DNA of 64,000 nt from Pseudomonas sp. LD120 (GCF_009861525.1 NZ_WVHL01000005.1:930001-994000), one strand, 5' to 3'; counted from the first letter of the stretch, positions 9,226 through 18,662 are shown. The notes: generated from the letters alone by a model not told the origin. A program made the numbers and translations.

Positions 9226-10104
9226 TTAGCGCCGACGGCCGGTGATGCGCACCCAGCCATCAAGGGTGGCGATCGGGTCCAGATCGAAGTCCTGGGCATA
9301 GGCGGCGGCCACTTCTTCGCCTTGTTCGGCGAGGATGCCCGAGAGCGCGAGGCGCCCGCCGGACTTCACCAGGCCCGACAGCTGCGGGGCCAGTGACACC
9401 AGTGGACCGGCGAGGATATTGGCCACCAGTACATCAGCCTGAACTTGCGGCAGTTGTTCCGGTAGGTACAGCGGGAACTGTGCTTCGGCAATGTTGTTGC
9501 GTCCAGCGTTGTCCCGGGAAGCTTCCAGGGCTTGCACGTCAATGTCGGTGCCTACCGCTTGCTTGGCGCCCAGCAACAGGGCCGCGATGGCCAGAATTCC
9601 CGAACCGCAGCCAAAGTCCAGCACGTTGCAGTCCTTGAGGTCCTGGCCGTCCAGCCATTCCAGGCACAGGGCGGTGGTCGGATGAGTGCCGGTGCCGAAC
9701 GCCAGGCCCGGGTCCAGCAGCAGGTTGACCGCGTCCGGTTCCGGCGCGGCGTGCCAGCTAGGAACAATCCACAGGCGCTGGCCGAAGCGCATGGGCTGGA
9801 AGTTGTCCATCCAGCTGCGTTCCCAGTCCTGGTCTTCGATGACTTCGCTGTGGTGTTCGGGCAGCGGGGCGCCGGTCAGCAGTTCCAGGTGGGCGAGCAC
9901 GCTGGCGGCTTCGGTGCCGCCTTCGAACAAGGCCAGCAGGTGGGTGTGGGACCACAGCGGCGTGGTATTGAGTTCGGGTTCGAAGATCGGCTGATCCTCG
10001 GCGTCCATGAAGGTGACCGAGACGGCACCGACTTCAAGAAAAGCGTCTTCATAGGTTTCGGCTTGTTCTGGGCTGATGGCGAGACGGACTTGCAGCCAAG
10101 GCAT
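9226..10104 (-). CDS. prmA: Ribosomal protein L11 methyltransferase
   Basis: 292 residues from ATG at 10104; a GTG three codons upstream is less likely because AAGGTG is well spaced for the ATG. PrmA trimethylates ribosomal protein L11 using S-adenosylmethionine. The N-terminal substrate-binding domain (about 1-100) contains DWERSWMDNFQP. The methyltransferase domain has DPGLAFGTGTHPTT, motif I LDFGCGSGILAIAA, acidic TDID and the NILAGPL motif. It lies between accC and the DUF3426 gene, as in other pseudomonads. Confidence 0.97.
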   Translation of the reverse strand: MPWLQVRLAISPEQAETYEDAFLEVGAVSVTFMDAEDQPIFEPELNTTPLWSHTHLLALFEGGTEAASVLAHLELLTGAPLPEHHSEVIEDQDWERSWMDNFQPMRFGQRLWIVPSWHAAPEPDAVNLLLDPGLAFGTGTHPTTALCLEWLDGQDLKDCNVLDFGCGSGILAIAALLLGAKQAVGTDIDVQALEASRDNAGRNNIAEAQFPLYLPEQLPQVQADVLVANILAGPLVSLAPQLSGLVKSGGRLALSGILAEQGEEVAAAYAQDFDLDPIATLDGWVRITGRRR

Positions 10105-10367
10105 GGCGGGCACCTTTGAAAATGTGTGATGTGCAGCCTAGCGGGCCGCGAGAAGCGCGCAAGTTTACGCGAGCCCGAGGCAGAAGACGACCGGGTTAGG
10201 CAGGATATCCCTGGTGCTGGAGGGGGGGGGCGTTTGTCTGCGCGGCGATCCCTCAGACGGCTGGCAAGGTCTGGCGCATGAAGGGGGCGGCCAGAGGTTT
10301 GGTGGCGCCAGGCGGCTTGGTGCAGGCGCGCTGCTGGTCGCTTTGTGCCAAGGTCGTCGTGCAGATA

Positions 10368-10397
10368 CGACAAGGCCGCAATTAAGCGGCCTTGTCG
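10368..10397 (-). terminator. Strong hairpin after accC
   Basis: A perfect 12-bp stem CGACAAGGCCGC/GCGGCCTTGTCG with a 6-nt loop AATTAA lies 17 bp downstream of the accC stop. No U-tract follows on the minus strand, so termination may be partial. The rest of the gap to prmA (10114-10367) shows no gene. Confidence 0.6.
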
Positions 10398-10413
10398 GTG
10401 TGGCGAGTGCCGA

Positions 10414-11775
10414 TCAGTGTTGCTCGGCCAGCTTGTGCTCGAGGTAGTGAATGTTCACGCCCCCTTTGCAGAAGCCTTCGTCACGGGTCAGGTCGCGGTG
10501 CAGCGGGATGTTGGTCTTGATCCCGTCGACGACGATTTCGTCCAGCGCATTGCGCATGCGCGCCATGGCTTCGTCACGGGTGGCCCCGTAAGTGATCAGC
10601 TTGCCGATCAACGAATCGTAGTTCGGTGGAACCGCGTAACCGCTGTACAGGTGCGAGTCGACGCGCACGCCGTTGCCGCCCGGAGCATGGAAGTGCTTGA
10701 CCGTGCCTGGGCTTGGCATGAAGGTCTTCGGGTCTTCGGCGTTGATCCGGCATTCCAGGGCGTGGCCACGGATGACCACGTCATCCTGGGTGAACGACAG
10801 CTTGTTGCCAGCGGCGATGTTGAGCATCTCCTTGACGATGTCGATGCCGGTGACCATTTCCGAAACCGGGTGCTCTACCTGCACGCGAGTGTTCATCTCG
10901 ATGAAGTAGAAGCGGCCGTTCTCGTACAGGAACTCGAACGTACCGGCACCGCGGTAGCCGATGTCGATGCATGCCTTGACGCAGCGGGCGAAGACTTCCT
11001 GGCGCGCAGTCTCGTCGATGTCCGGTGCCGGGGCCTCTTCGAGGACCTTCTGGTGACGGCGCTGCAGCGAGCAGTCGCGATCGCCCAGGTGGACGGCGTT
11101 ACCCTGGCCGTCGGACAGCACCTGAACTTCGACGTGACGCGGGTTGGTCAGGAATTTTTCCAGATAGACCATCGGGTTGCCAAACGCCGCACCGGCTTCG
11201 GAGCGGGTCAGCTTCGCCGAGGCGATCAGGTCTTCTTCCTTGAGCACCACGCGCATGCCGCGACCACCGCCGCCGCCGGCGGCCTTGATGATCACTGGAT
11301 AGCCGACTTCACGGCCGATGCGCAGCGCGGTTTCCTCGTCTTCCGGCAGTGGGCCGTCGGAACCTGGAACCGTAGGCACGCCGGCGGCGATCATGGCGTG
11401 CTTGGCGGAAACCTTGTCGCCCATCAGGCGGATGGTTTCAGCTTTCGGGCCGATGAAGGCGAAGCCGGAGTTTTCCACCTGTTCGGCGAAGTCGGCGTTT
11501 TCCGCCAGGAAGCCGTAGCCAGGGTGGATCGCCGTAGCGCCAGTGACTTCAGCGGCCGCGATGATGGCCGGGATGTGCAGGTAGGACTGCGCGGCTTGCG
11601 CAGGCCCGATGCAAACGGATTCGTCCGCCAGGCCCAGGTGCATCAGCTCCTTGTCGGCCTTGGAGTAGACGGCGACGGTCTTGATCCCCATTTCCTTGCA
11701 GGCACGCAGGATCCGCAGGGCGATTTCGCCGCGGTTGGCGATCAGGACTTTTTCCAACTTCGCAGGCTTCAACAT
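10414..11775 (-). CDS. accC: Acetyl-CoA carboxylase, biotin carboxylase subunit
   Basis: 453 residues from ATG at 11775, preceded by GGAGAG. It carboxylates biotin on AccB using ATP and bicarbonate, the first half-reaction of fatty-acid synthesis. The order is: N-terminal domain KVLIANRGEIALRILRACKE, ATP-grasp glycine loop GGGGGRGMR, RDCSLQRRHQKVLEEAPAP and the active-site segment FIEMNTRVQVEHPVSEM. The accB stop is 17 bp upstream, so the two are co-transcribed in an accBC operon. Confidence 0.98.
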   Translation of the reverse strand: MLKPAKLEKVLIANRGEIALRILRACKEMGIKTVAVYSKADKELMHLGLADESVCIGPAQAAQSYLHIPAIIAAAEVTGATAIHPGYGFLAENADFAEQVENSGFAFIGPKAETIRLMGDKVSAKHAMIAAGVPTVPGSDGPLPEDEETALRIGREVGYPVIIKAAGGGGGRGMRVVLKEEDLIASAKLTRSEAGAAFGNPMVYLEKFLTNPRHVEVQVLSDGQGNAVHLGDRDCSLQRRHQKVLEEAPAPDIDETARQEVFARCVKACIDIGYRGAGTFEFLYENGRFYFIEMNTRVQVEHPVSEMVTGIDIVKEMLNIAAGNKLSFTQDDVVIRGHALECRINAEDPKTFMPSPGTVKHFHAPGGNGVRVDSHLYSGYAVPPNYDSLIGKLITYGATRDEAMARMRNALDEIVVDGIKTNIPLHRDLTRDEGFCKGGVNIHYLEHKLAEQH

Positions 11776-11792
11776 CAAAGACTCTCCGCGGT

Positions 11793-12245
11793 TCAAACGA
11801 TGGTGAACAGCGGTTGGTCGTACTCAACCGGCTGGCCGTCTTCGACAAGAATGGATTCGATCACACCGCTGGTTTCAGCCTCGATGTGGTTCATCATCTT
11901 CATTGCTTCGACGATGCACAGGGTGTCGCCTTTCTTCACGCTTTGGCCGACTTCAACGAAGGCTGGCGAGCTAGGCGACGATTTGCGGTAGAAGGTACCG
12001 ACCATTGGCGAGCGCGCCACGGTGCCATTCAGTGCCGGTGCGGCAGGCGCTGCGGCGGCGGCCGGGGCGGCAGCGGCAGGCGCGGCCACTGGGGCGGCAA
12101 CCGGAGCCGGTGCGTAGTACTGCTGGGCTGGAGTCTTGCTGTGACGGCTGATGCGTACGGACTCTTCGCCTTCCTTGATCTCCAGCTCGTCGATGCCGGA
12201 TTCTTCCAGCAGTTCGATCAACTTCTTAACTTTACGAATATCCAT
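11793..12245 (-). CDS. accB: Biotin carboxyl carrier protein of acetyl-CoA carboxylase
   Basis: 150 residues. It carries the biotin that shuttles between AccC and the transferase AccAD. The N-terminal helix (MDIRKVKKLIELLEESGI) is followed by an Ala/Pro linker (about 38-75) and a C-terminal biotinyl domain. The biotin site is the lysine of EAMKMMN at about position 116. Biotin carriers usually have EAMKL or EAMKM here, so the site is intact. It is 5' of accC in the same operon and downstream of aroQ. Confidence 0.98.
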   Translation of the reverse strand: MDIRKVKKLIELLEESGIDELEIKEGEESVRISRHSKTPAQQYYAPAPVAAPVAAPAAAAPAAAAAPAAPALNGTVARSPMVGTFYRKSSPSSPAFVEVGQSVKKGDTLCIVEAMKMMNHIEAETSGVIESILVEDGQPVEYDQPLFTIV

Positions 12246-12293
12246 GAATCATCAACTCCCAAGGGTCGGTCAGGGGCGTTTATTGCCTGTCGA

Positions 12294-12746
12294 TCAAGCG
12301 GTTGCTTGTCGTTCAAGCTGTTCTAGGGCGGCCTCCAGGGCCAGTCGGTAACCGCTGGCGCCAAGGCCGCAGATCACTCCTACCGCAACATCGGAGAAGT
12401 AGGAGTGATGACGGAAAGGTTCGCGCTTGTGCACGTTAGACAAATGCACTTCGATGAATGGGATGCTCACCGCCAGCAGCGCGTCACGTAATGCGACGCT
12501 TGTATGCGTAAAAGCTGCTGGATTGATCAAAATGAAGTCCACGCCTTCATCCCGGGCGGCATGAATGCGTTCGATCAATTCGTACTCGGCATTGCTCTGC
12601 AGGTATTGCAGATGGTGCCCGGCATCACGGGCCCGCTGTTCCAGATCCTGATTGATCTGGGCCAGGGTGGTTGCGCCATAGACCCCCGGCTCACGAGTGC
12701 CGAGCAGGTTCAGGTTGGGTCCGTGAAGAACCAGTAGGGTGGCCAT
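12294..12746 (-). CDS. aroQ: Type II 3-dehydroquinate dehydratase
   Basis: 150 residues. It converts 3-dehydroquinate to 3-dehydroshikimate in the shikimate pathway. The family signature is complete: LHGPNLNLLGTREP near the N-terminus with the catalytic Tyr in the VYG segment, QSNAEYELIERIH, ILINPAAFTHTSVALRDAL, and IEVHLSNVHKREPFRHHS with the catalytic His. It stands 48 bp upstream of accB on the same strand, an order common in gammaproteobacteria. Confidence 0.97.
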   Translation of the reverse strand: MATLLVLHGPNLNLLGTREPGVYGATTLAQINQDLEQRARDAGHHLQYLQSNAEYELIERIHAARDEGVDFILINPAAFTHTSVALRDALLAVSIPFIEVHLSNVHKREPFRHHSYFSDVAVGVICGLGASGYRLALEAALEQLERQATA

Positions 12747-12866
12747 CGATCGTTCCTTGTTATCAGGGTGCTGTTGTCAGAACCCGGCGACTATGCCGGA
12801 AAGACTTTATGACTGTCCAGTTCTCGGCAATAGCCAGCACGATGACCGATGTTTGCGCGAAATATG

Positions 12867-12890
12867 TGACCGGAGCATTAAATCCGGTCA
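12867..12890 (-). terminator. Hairpin after the CtpL-like chemoreceptor gene
   Basis: An 8-bp perfect stem TGACCGGA/TCCGGTCA with an 8-nt AT-rich loop lies about 85 bp beyond the stop of the upstream chemoreceptor gene. No run of T is present. The rest of the 12747-12974 gap shows no gene. Confidence 0.4.
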
Positions 12891-12974
12891 TTTACCCGGA
12901 GGCCGGCGCGTGCTGGGAGCCTGGGCCACGGTTTCGCCGAAGATGCGCCAAGAAGCGCCCCGACGATTCTGGAT

Positions 12975-14936
12975 TCAAACGCGGAATGCCTGCACCGCGG
13001 TGTGCAACTGACCGCCCAGATCCAGCAGGTGCTCGCCCTGGGTGCGGCCTTCGCCGATGCGCAGCAGGTTGTCGCCCCCCAGTTGATGGATGCGCTCGCT
13101 GTGGTCGCGGATTTCACTGACAGCGCCGCTCTGTTGCGCGGTGACATCGGCGATTCGTCCGGCGGTCTCGGCAATGGTCTGGATCGCGCCGACGATTTCG
13201 TCCAGGGCGCCATCGGCCGCCTGAGCCTGGCTGGCAGTGGCTTCGGCGTGTTCCACCTGGGAGCGCATGCCTTGCACCGATTGCTGCGCGGCGGCTTGCA
13301 GGCCGGCGATCAGGGTCTGGATTTCCGCGGTGGCGCCGGCGGTGCGTTGGGCCAAGGAGCGGACTTCTTCGGCGACCACGGCAAAGCCGCGACCCATCTC
13401 CCCGGCGCGGGCGGCTTCGATGGCGGCGTTGAGGGCCAGCAGGTTGGTCTGATCGGCGATCGAGCGAATCACCGTCAACACGCCGCCAATGGTGGCGGAC
13501 TCCTGGGCCAGGTGCTCGATCATCTGCGCGTTGCCCTGGACTTCACCCACCAGGGCGTGCAGGCCGTTCAGGCTCAAACCGATGACGGTCTGGCCTTGTT
13601 GCACGGCAAGTCCCGCGCTGCGGCTGGCATCGGCGGCCTGACTGGCGTCGCCGGCCACCTGTTGAATGGTGGCCTCCAGCTCGCCCAGGGCATCGCGGAT
13701 CTGCGCGGTGTCGCCGGCCTGGCGCTCGGCGCCGCTGTGCAGGCCGCCGCTAAGGTCGGCCAGGGCGCGGCTGCTGCCGGCCACTTGTTCGGCGTTCTGG
13801 CGGATGGTGCCCACCAGGTCCACCAGATAAGCGCGCAGACGGTTCAGGGAGTCTTCAATGGCGTGCAGCTCGCGGTTGGTCTTGCCCAGTTGGATCGGGC
13901 GACTGAAATCGCCTTCGGCCCAGGTCGACAAGGCTGGAGCGAGGTTGGTCAGAACTCGGGCCAGTTTGCGCTGCAGAGTGTCGATCACCAGGGCGATCAG
14001 CAGGATCAAGCCAATCATCAGGCCCTGCATCAGCCGCACTTCGCCCTGGATCTGCCCGTGCTGAGCGCGCACCACCGGTTCCAGTTCGGCAATCGCTTGG
14101 CGCACCCCGGTGATCTTCAGCAGGGTCGCGGTGCTCAGGTCGGCGCGTTTCTGGATCTGCTCGCGGGTGCGATTGAGTTCAGCCGGGTAGCGTTTGAGCA
14201 GACTGTGGAGTTCGCGTTTGAGACTGACACCGGCGTCTTCGGTGGCCGCTTTTTCGGTGTTTTCCAGCCCCATCAGCGCGGCAAAGTCATCGCTGCCGGA
14301 CTCACTGCTGCCGGCCACTCCTAACAAGGGCAGGGCTTCAAGCTGATCGGCTTGAGTGCGGATGTTGTTCAGCTCGCGTTCGACGTCGGCGGCCAGTTCG
14401 CTGCGACCGCTGCTCACCAGCTTGTCGCGGGCCAGGGACAATTTGCCCAGGTGCAGCGAGGCGTTCAGCAACAGGGGCGGGTACGCCGTGGCGTCGGGCG
14501 TCTTGGCACCGTTGGCATATTGGCTGAGCTGCTCAAGGTTAGCGCCCAGCTCTCGCTCGGCCTGCAGCAGCAGGGCTTGGGGGTCGCCCGCCAGTTTGCC
14601 CGCGGCCAGCAGGTCGGTCTTGCTGAAATCGTCCAGGCTGGTAAGGCTCGGGCTCAGGCTTTGCGTCAGTTGCGGCGGCAGTTGCGCAAGCTCGCGTTGC
14701 AGGGTTTCGATGGCTTGGGTGGCACTGCTCAGGCGCAGAGCGTCACCGCTGGCCAGGTAGTCTTCAATGTTGCGCGCCACTTGATGCTGAAACTGCTGGG
14801 ACAGCCCCAGATAGCGCTCCATCAACAGATAGGGGCGTTCCAGGGCTCGTTGCGACCACCAGAGTGTCGCTCCCAGGGCCAGGCAAACGGCAACTAACAA
14901 CAGGGTATTGAGATTGGTCAGCAGCTTCAGGCGCAT
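12975..14936 (-). CDS. Methyl-accepting chemotaxis protein, CtpL-like
   Basis: 653 residues. An N-terminal transmembrane helix (about 8-28) is followed by a long helical periplasmic domain (about 35-300), a second helix (about 305-325, MIGLILLIALVI), a HAMP domain containing WAEGDFSRPI, and a signalling domain with the conserved hairpin NLLALNAAIEAARAGEMGRGFAVVAEEVRSLAQR. Its place between aroQ and the GGDEF gene matches CtpL of P. aeruginosa, reported in phosphate and chloroaniline taxis. The ligand here is inferred only from that position; the sensor domain is helical rather than a Cache or PAS fold. Confidence 0.88.
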   Translation of the reverse strand: MRLKLLTNLNTLLLVAVCLALGATLWWSQRALERPYLLMERYLGLSQQFQHQVARNIEDYLASGDALRLSSATQAIETLQRELAQLPPQLTQSLSPSLTSLDDFSKTDLLAAGKLAGDPQALLLQAERELGANLEQLSQYANGAKTPDATAYPPLLLNASLHLGKLSLARDKLVSSGRSELAADVERELNNIRTQADQLEALPLLGVAGSSESGSDDFAALMGLENTEKAATEDAGVSLKRELHSLLKRYPAELNRTREQIQKRADLSTATLLKITGVRQAIAELEPVVRAQHGQIQGEVRLMQGLMIGLILLIALVIDTLQRKLARVLTNLAPALSTWAEGDFSRPIQLGKTNRELHAIEDSLNRLRAYLVDLVGTIRQNAEQVAGSSRALADLSGGLHSGAERQAGDTAQIRDALGELEATIQQVAGDASQAADASRSAGLAVQQGQTVIGLSLNGLHALVGEVQGNAQMIEHLAQESATIGGVLTVIRSIADQTNLLALNAAIEAARAGEMGRGFAVVAEEVRSLAQRTAGATAEIQTLIAGLQAAAQQSVQGMRSQVEHAEATASQAQAADGALDEIVGAIQTIAETAGRIADVTAQQSGAVSEIRDHSERIHQLGGDNLLRIGEGRTQGEHLLDLGGQLHTAVQAFRV

Positions 14937-15043
14937 CGGGGCTCTACCAACGGCTTTAATGGTAAGCGCCTGAATTTATTGCGTTTGTATTACAAGGTTA
15001 TGACCAACTCTGTGGAGTTGGTGAAAAAGATGGCACTTTGATT

Positions 15044-16660
15044 CTATGGTCGCGCCGCTTGCACCCGGTTGCGTCCGCCATGCTTGGCGCGGTACAGCGC
15101 CTCGTCTGCCTGGCTGGCCATCAGCAAGCTATCGGCATTCTCCTCCATCTCCACCACCCCGGCGCTGAAGGTGCACCACAAATCCTGGGGCTGGGCCGGG
15201 TAGTGGATCTCGGCGAAGCGCTGGCGGATTTCGTCCAGCACCTTGCAGGCGGCGTCCTGGTCGGTGTCGGGCATGACGATGGCGAACTCCTCACCGCCGT
15301 AACGGCCGATGAAGTCAGTCTTGCGCAGGCGTTGTTTGAGGAACAACGCCAGGCTCTTGATCACTCGGTCGCCCATGGGATGGCCATGGCTGTCGTTGAC
15401 CCGCTTGAAGTGGTCGATGTCGAGCATGGCGAAGCTCAGCGGCTTGTTCTCACGGCGGGCGCGGAAGCTGCAGTCTTCCAGCAGTTGCAGAATGTGCGTG
15501 TGGTTGTACAGGCCGGTGAGGCTGTCGCGGACCATCCGCGCCTTGAGGTTGCGTGCTCGGGCCGCGCGGTTGCGCACGGTGGTGATCAGGTGGCGCGGCT
15601 TGATCGGCTTGGTGAGGAAGTCGTCGCCGCCTTCGCTCATGGCGTCCAGTTGCTTGTCCAGGTCGTCTTCGGCGGACAGGTAGATGATCGGCACGCTGAC
15701 ATAGCGGTCGTTGTGGCGAATGACCTTGGCCAGTTCGGTGCCGGTGCAGGCTGGCATGTACATGTCGAGGATGATCAGGTCCGGCTGGAAGTCCGCGAGT
15801 TCGGCCATGGCCTGGATCGGCTCGATCAACGAACGAGTCACGATTCCGGCGCTATTGAGCAGGCGCTCGGTGTGCATGGCTTGAGCCCGTGAGTCGTCGA
15901 TGATCAGCACTTTATAAGGGTCATACTGGGCGACGCAGGTCAGCACTTCGATTTTCTCCAGCAGGCTGGAGGCTTCCAGGGTGCCGGTGAGGAACTCCTG
16001 GCCGCCAGCGCGCACGGCCGCCAATCGGGTGGGAGTATCGGTTTCGTGCAGGCTGAAAAACAGCAGCGGCAGCTTCTGCTCAAGTCCGGCCTGGGCTTCG
16101 GCTGCCAGGCTCAGGCCCATGCCCGGGCCGCAGAAATCCACATCGATGACGATCGCCGCAGGTAGCCGTTCGACCATCGATGAGCGGAAGGCCGCGAGAC
16201 TATCCAGGGACTGGGCGCTAAGGCCGAAGAACTCCAGTTGCTTGGCCAGGCGCTCCGCCCGGTCGTGGTCCTGCAGCATCACGTAGATCGGTTTGCGCAG
16301 GGGCGGCAGGAACGTCTGTTCCAACTGGTCGCCGTGGCGCAGACCGGTGCGTGACAGGCGTTGCATCAGGCGGTTGAGTTCGGTGATCAGGGTGCTGCTC
16401 AAGCGGCCACGGTTGGCATCCACCGCTTCCAGCGATTGGCTGATGCTGCGGGCCAGTTGCCGGTGTTCAGGTTGCTCGAAGCGTTCGGCGAAACGCAGCA
16501 GGCGCAGATTGGCCTCGCACAATTCCGACAGATCGGTGGTGGACCACTCGCTGCGTTGCAGACGCTGCCATATCTCAAGGATCTGACGTGCCTGATGAAT
16601 TACCCGCTGGGCAAAGTGGTGCTTGAGGCGCTCACGGCTGGGGTCTTCTGACTCGGTCAT
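15044..16660 (-). CDS. gcbA: Diguanylate cyclase with two receiver domains, GcbA type
   Basis: 538 residues. The N-terminal ~120 residues are helical; a degenerate receiver follows (about 125-240), then an intact receiver (about 248-365) with the phospho-acceptor in LIILDMYMPACTG. The C-terminal GGDEF domain (about 375-535) carries RYGGEEFAIVMPDTD, an active-site GGEEF. Five residues before it the sequence RKTD is a canonical inhibitory RxxD site, so product inhibition by c-di-GMP is likely. Synteny with PA4843 and the domain order identify it with GcbA/AdcA, which promotes biofilm formation in P. fluorescens. Confidence 0.88.
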   Translation of the reverse strand: MTESEDPSRERLKHHFAQRVIHQARQILEIWQRLQRSEWSTTDLSELCEANLRLLRFAERFEQPEHRQLARSISQSLEAVDANRGRLSSTLITELNRLMQRLSRTGLRHGDQLEQTFLPPLRKPIYVMLQDHDRAERLAKQLEFFGLSAQSLDSLAAFRSSMVERLPAAIVIDVDFCGPGMGLSLAAEAQAGLEQKLPLLFFSLHETDTPTRLAAVRAGGQEFLTGTLEASSLLEKIEVLTCVAQYDPYKVLIIDDSRAQAMHTERLLNSAGIVTRSLIEPIQAMAELADFQPDLIILDMYMPACTGTELAKVIRHNDRYVSVPIIYLSAEDDLDKQLDAMSEGGDDFLTKPIKPRHLITTVRNRAARARNLKARMVRDSLTGLYNHTHILQLLEDCSFRARRENKPLSFAMLDIDHFKRVNDSHGHPMGDRVIKSLALFLKQRLRKTDFIGRYGGEEFAIVMPDTDQDAACKVLDEIRQRFAEIHYPAQPQDLWCTFSAGVVEMEENADSLLMASQADEALYRAKHGGRNRVQAARP

Positions 16661-16948
16661 ATCCTGACTACTAGGTAGGGTGCATGCTGAGGTCGACTGG
16701 TGGCTCTATGCTAGCACCTCTTTTCGATACTACGAGTGTCGTGCGTCAATAATGTGCCAAGCGGGGGGATTGCGTTCTTGGCCTATGGGTCGCATAGGCT
16801 CGGGACTGTGCTTCATTTATAGTGACCGCCTGATTCGCAATCATTGCGCGACGCGCGTTTGCCGGAAGATTTATACCGTCAAGGCAAGGCACGATGGAGT
16901 AGGGTTGTGGTCGAACCGATGAACCCAAGTGATTGAAAGGACATAGCC

Positions 16949-18016
16949 ATGCTGGATTGGAAGAATCGCGCTGGCAGCGCGCCGGATCGTGCTGCCGAAC
17001 CCAAGTCGGCGACACGCAGCTATTTCGGTGGTCTGCTGTTCAGTCGTGCCCTGGCCACCTTGTTGGGTCTGTATTTGCTGGTCGCCGGTGGGCTTGGCTG
17101 GTACTGGAGCCAGGAGCCGGCGCTGTTCCCGGTCCAGAAAAACGCTCAGATTGCCGCCGAGAAGGAAGGTCGGCAGATGGTGGTCGGCTATACCACGGTG
17201 CAAACCCTGAAGACGGTGGCCAGCACCTTGCTCGACAAGCCGGGCGGCTACATTTCCAACGACCGTTTTCCACCGGGCCTGTGGATGGACAACATGCCGA
17301 GCTGGGAATACGGCGTGCTGGTCCAGGTCCGCGACCTGACCCGCGCCTTGCGTAAGGACTTCGCCCGCTCTCAGTCCCAGTCCGCCGAAGACGCCGACTT
17401 GGCCAAGGCCGAGCCGCGTTTCAACTTCGACAATAAAAGCTGGGTGCTGCCGTCCAGTGAGTCGGAGTACCAGGACGGCATCAATTACCTGGAGCGCTAC
17501 CAGGCCCGCCTGTCCGACCCTAACCAGAAGACCGCGCAGTTCTATGCCCGCGCCGACAACCTGAACAACTGGCTGGGCGATGTGGGAACGCGTTTGGGGT
17601 CGCTGTCCCAGCGGCTGTCGGCCAGCGTTGGTCGGGTCAAGCTCAACACCGCGCTGAAAACCGAAGTCGCCGGCCCGGGCCAGGCCCCTCAGGTGGATGA
17701 AGAGGTGGTGGAAACCCCGTGGATGCAGATCGACAACGTGTTCTACGAAGCCCGTGGCCAAGCCTGGGCGCTGTCGCATCTACTGCGAGCGATCGAAGTG
17801 GACTTTGCCGATGTGCTGGCGAAGAAGAATGCCACCGTCAGCGTGCGCCAGATCATCCGTGAGCTGGAGGCGTCCCAGGAGCCGGTGTGGAGCCCGATGA
17901 TCCTCAATGGCAGCGGCTTTGGCGTGCTGGCCAACCACTCGCTGGTCATGGCCAACTACATTTCCCGGGCTAACGCGGCGGTCATCGACCTGCGTCAACT
18001 GCTCAATCAAGGCTGA
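16949..18016 (+). CDS. DUF2333 family membrane protein
   Basis: 355 residues. After a polar N-terminus, one transmembrane helix (about 34-52, LATLLGLYLLVAGGLGWYW) precedes a large, mostly helical domain expected in the periplasm. The start MLDWKNRAG is preceded by GAAAGGA. The protein belongs to DUF2333, whose role is unknown. It ends 3 bp before the Nudix gene, so the two form a transcription unit, as PA4842-PA4841 do in P. aeruginosa. The 16661-16948 region upstream is divergent from gcbA and must hold both promoters; I see no other feature in it. Confidence 0.85.
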   Translation: MLDWKNRAGSAPDRAAEPKSATRSYFGGLLFSRALATLLGLYLLVAGGLGWYWSQEPALFPVQKNAQIAAEKEGRQMVVGYTTVQTLKTVASTLLDKPGGYISNDRFPPGLWMDNMPSWEYGVLVQVRDLTRALRKDFARSQSQSAEDADLAKAEPRFNFDNKSWVLPSSESEYQDGINYLERYQARLSDPNQKTAQFYARADNLNNWLGDVGTRLGSLSQRLSASVGRVKLNTALKTEVAGPGQAPQVDEEVVETPWMQIDNVFYEARGQAWALSHLLRAIEVDFADVLAKKNATVSVRQIIRELEASQEPVWSPMILNGSGFGVLANHSLVMANYISRANAAVIDLRQLLNQG

Positions 18017-18019
18017 TCC

Positions 18020-18556
18020 ATGGTTGCAACCACCAATGAGGCGGCCCATCGCGCCGCCTCCGATGCTGAACAAATTGCCTGGGTCGATGGCGAAGACCAG
18101 GTGCTCGGGGCCATGGCCCGTTCGGAGCTGCGCGAGCGCGGCCTGATCGGTCGTGGCACCTACATCATGTTGTTCAATTCCGCCGGTGAGCTGTGTGTGC
18201 ATCGGCGCACCCTGAGCAAGGCCATCTACCCAGGTTACTGGGATGTCGCCGCCGGCGGCATGGTCCTGGCAACGGAAAGCTATGCCGAATCCGCCGCCCG
18301 GGAACTGGAAGAGGAACTGGGGGTAAGCGGGGTTGAGTTGACTGCCCATGATCACTTTTTCTTCGAGGACACCGGCAACCGTCTCTGGTGCTCGGCGTTC
18401 TCCGCCGTGTGGGACGGGCCGCTGAGTTTACAGCCGGAAGAAGTCCTCGAAGCACACTTTCTGCCGCTTGATCAGGTGTTGCGGGAAATCCACGAAAAGC
18501 CCTATTGCCCGGACTCCCTGGCGGCCTTGCAACGCTATCTGGCGCGGCGTCGTTAA
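18020..18556 (+). CDS. Nudix hydrolase (YfcD-like)
   Basis: 178 residues. The Nudix box is complete: GMVLATE, seven residues, then RELEEELGV (about residues 78-100), which coordinates magnesium for pyrophosphate-bond hydrolysis. The N-terminus has RGLIGRGTYIMLFNSAGELCVHRR, typical of the YfcD/IDI-like subgroup. The C-terminus ends in a basic RYLARRR. The substrate cannot be read from the sequence. The gene is probably translated with the DUF2333 gene, 3 bp upstream. Confidence 0.92.
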   Translation: MVATTNEAAHRAASDAEQIAWVDGEDQVLGAMARSELRERGLIGRGTYIMLFNSAGELCVHRRTLSKAIYPGYWDVAAGGMVLATESYAESAARELEEELGVSGVELTAHDHFFFEDTGNRLWCSAFSAVWDGPLSLQPEEVLEAHFLPLDQVLREIHEKPYCPDSLAALQRYLARRR

Positions 18557-18631
18557 AGTTGCATAAATTGACGCGGATTGGCTCTTAGCAACCGGGCTTT
18601 TTGCCGTTACACTGCGCGACTTTTCAAGCTG

Positions 18632-18662
18632 AACCGGCGGCGCTTGTTGCAAGCGCGCCGGC
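18632..18662 (+). terminator. GC-rich hairpin upstream of the SUI1-like gene
   Basis: CCGGCGGCGCTTG pairs with CAAGCGCGCCGG over 12 bp with one bulged G and a 3-nt loop. It lies 75 bp after the Nudix stop and within the 5' leader region of the next gene. No T-run follows, so it may be a leader structure rather than a terminator. Confidence 0.4.

Noticed and set aside
10345..11991. Long plus-strand open frame (548 codons) opposite accC
   Set aside because: It is the antisense frame of a conserved gene in GC-rich DNA; its protein has no recognisable domain.
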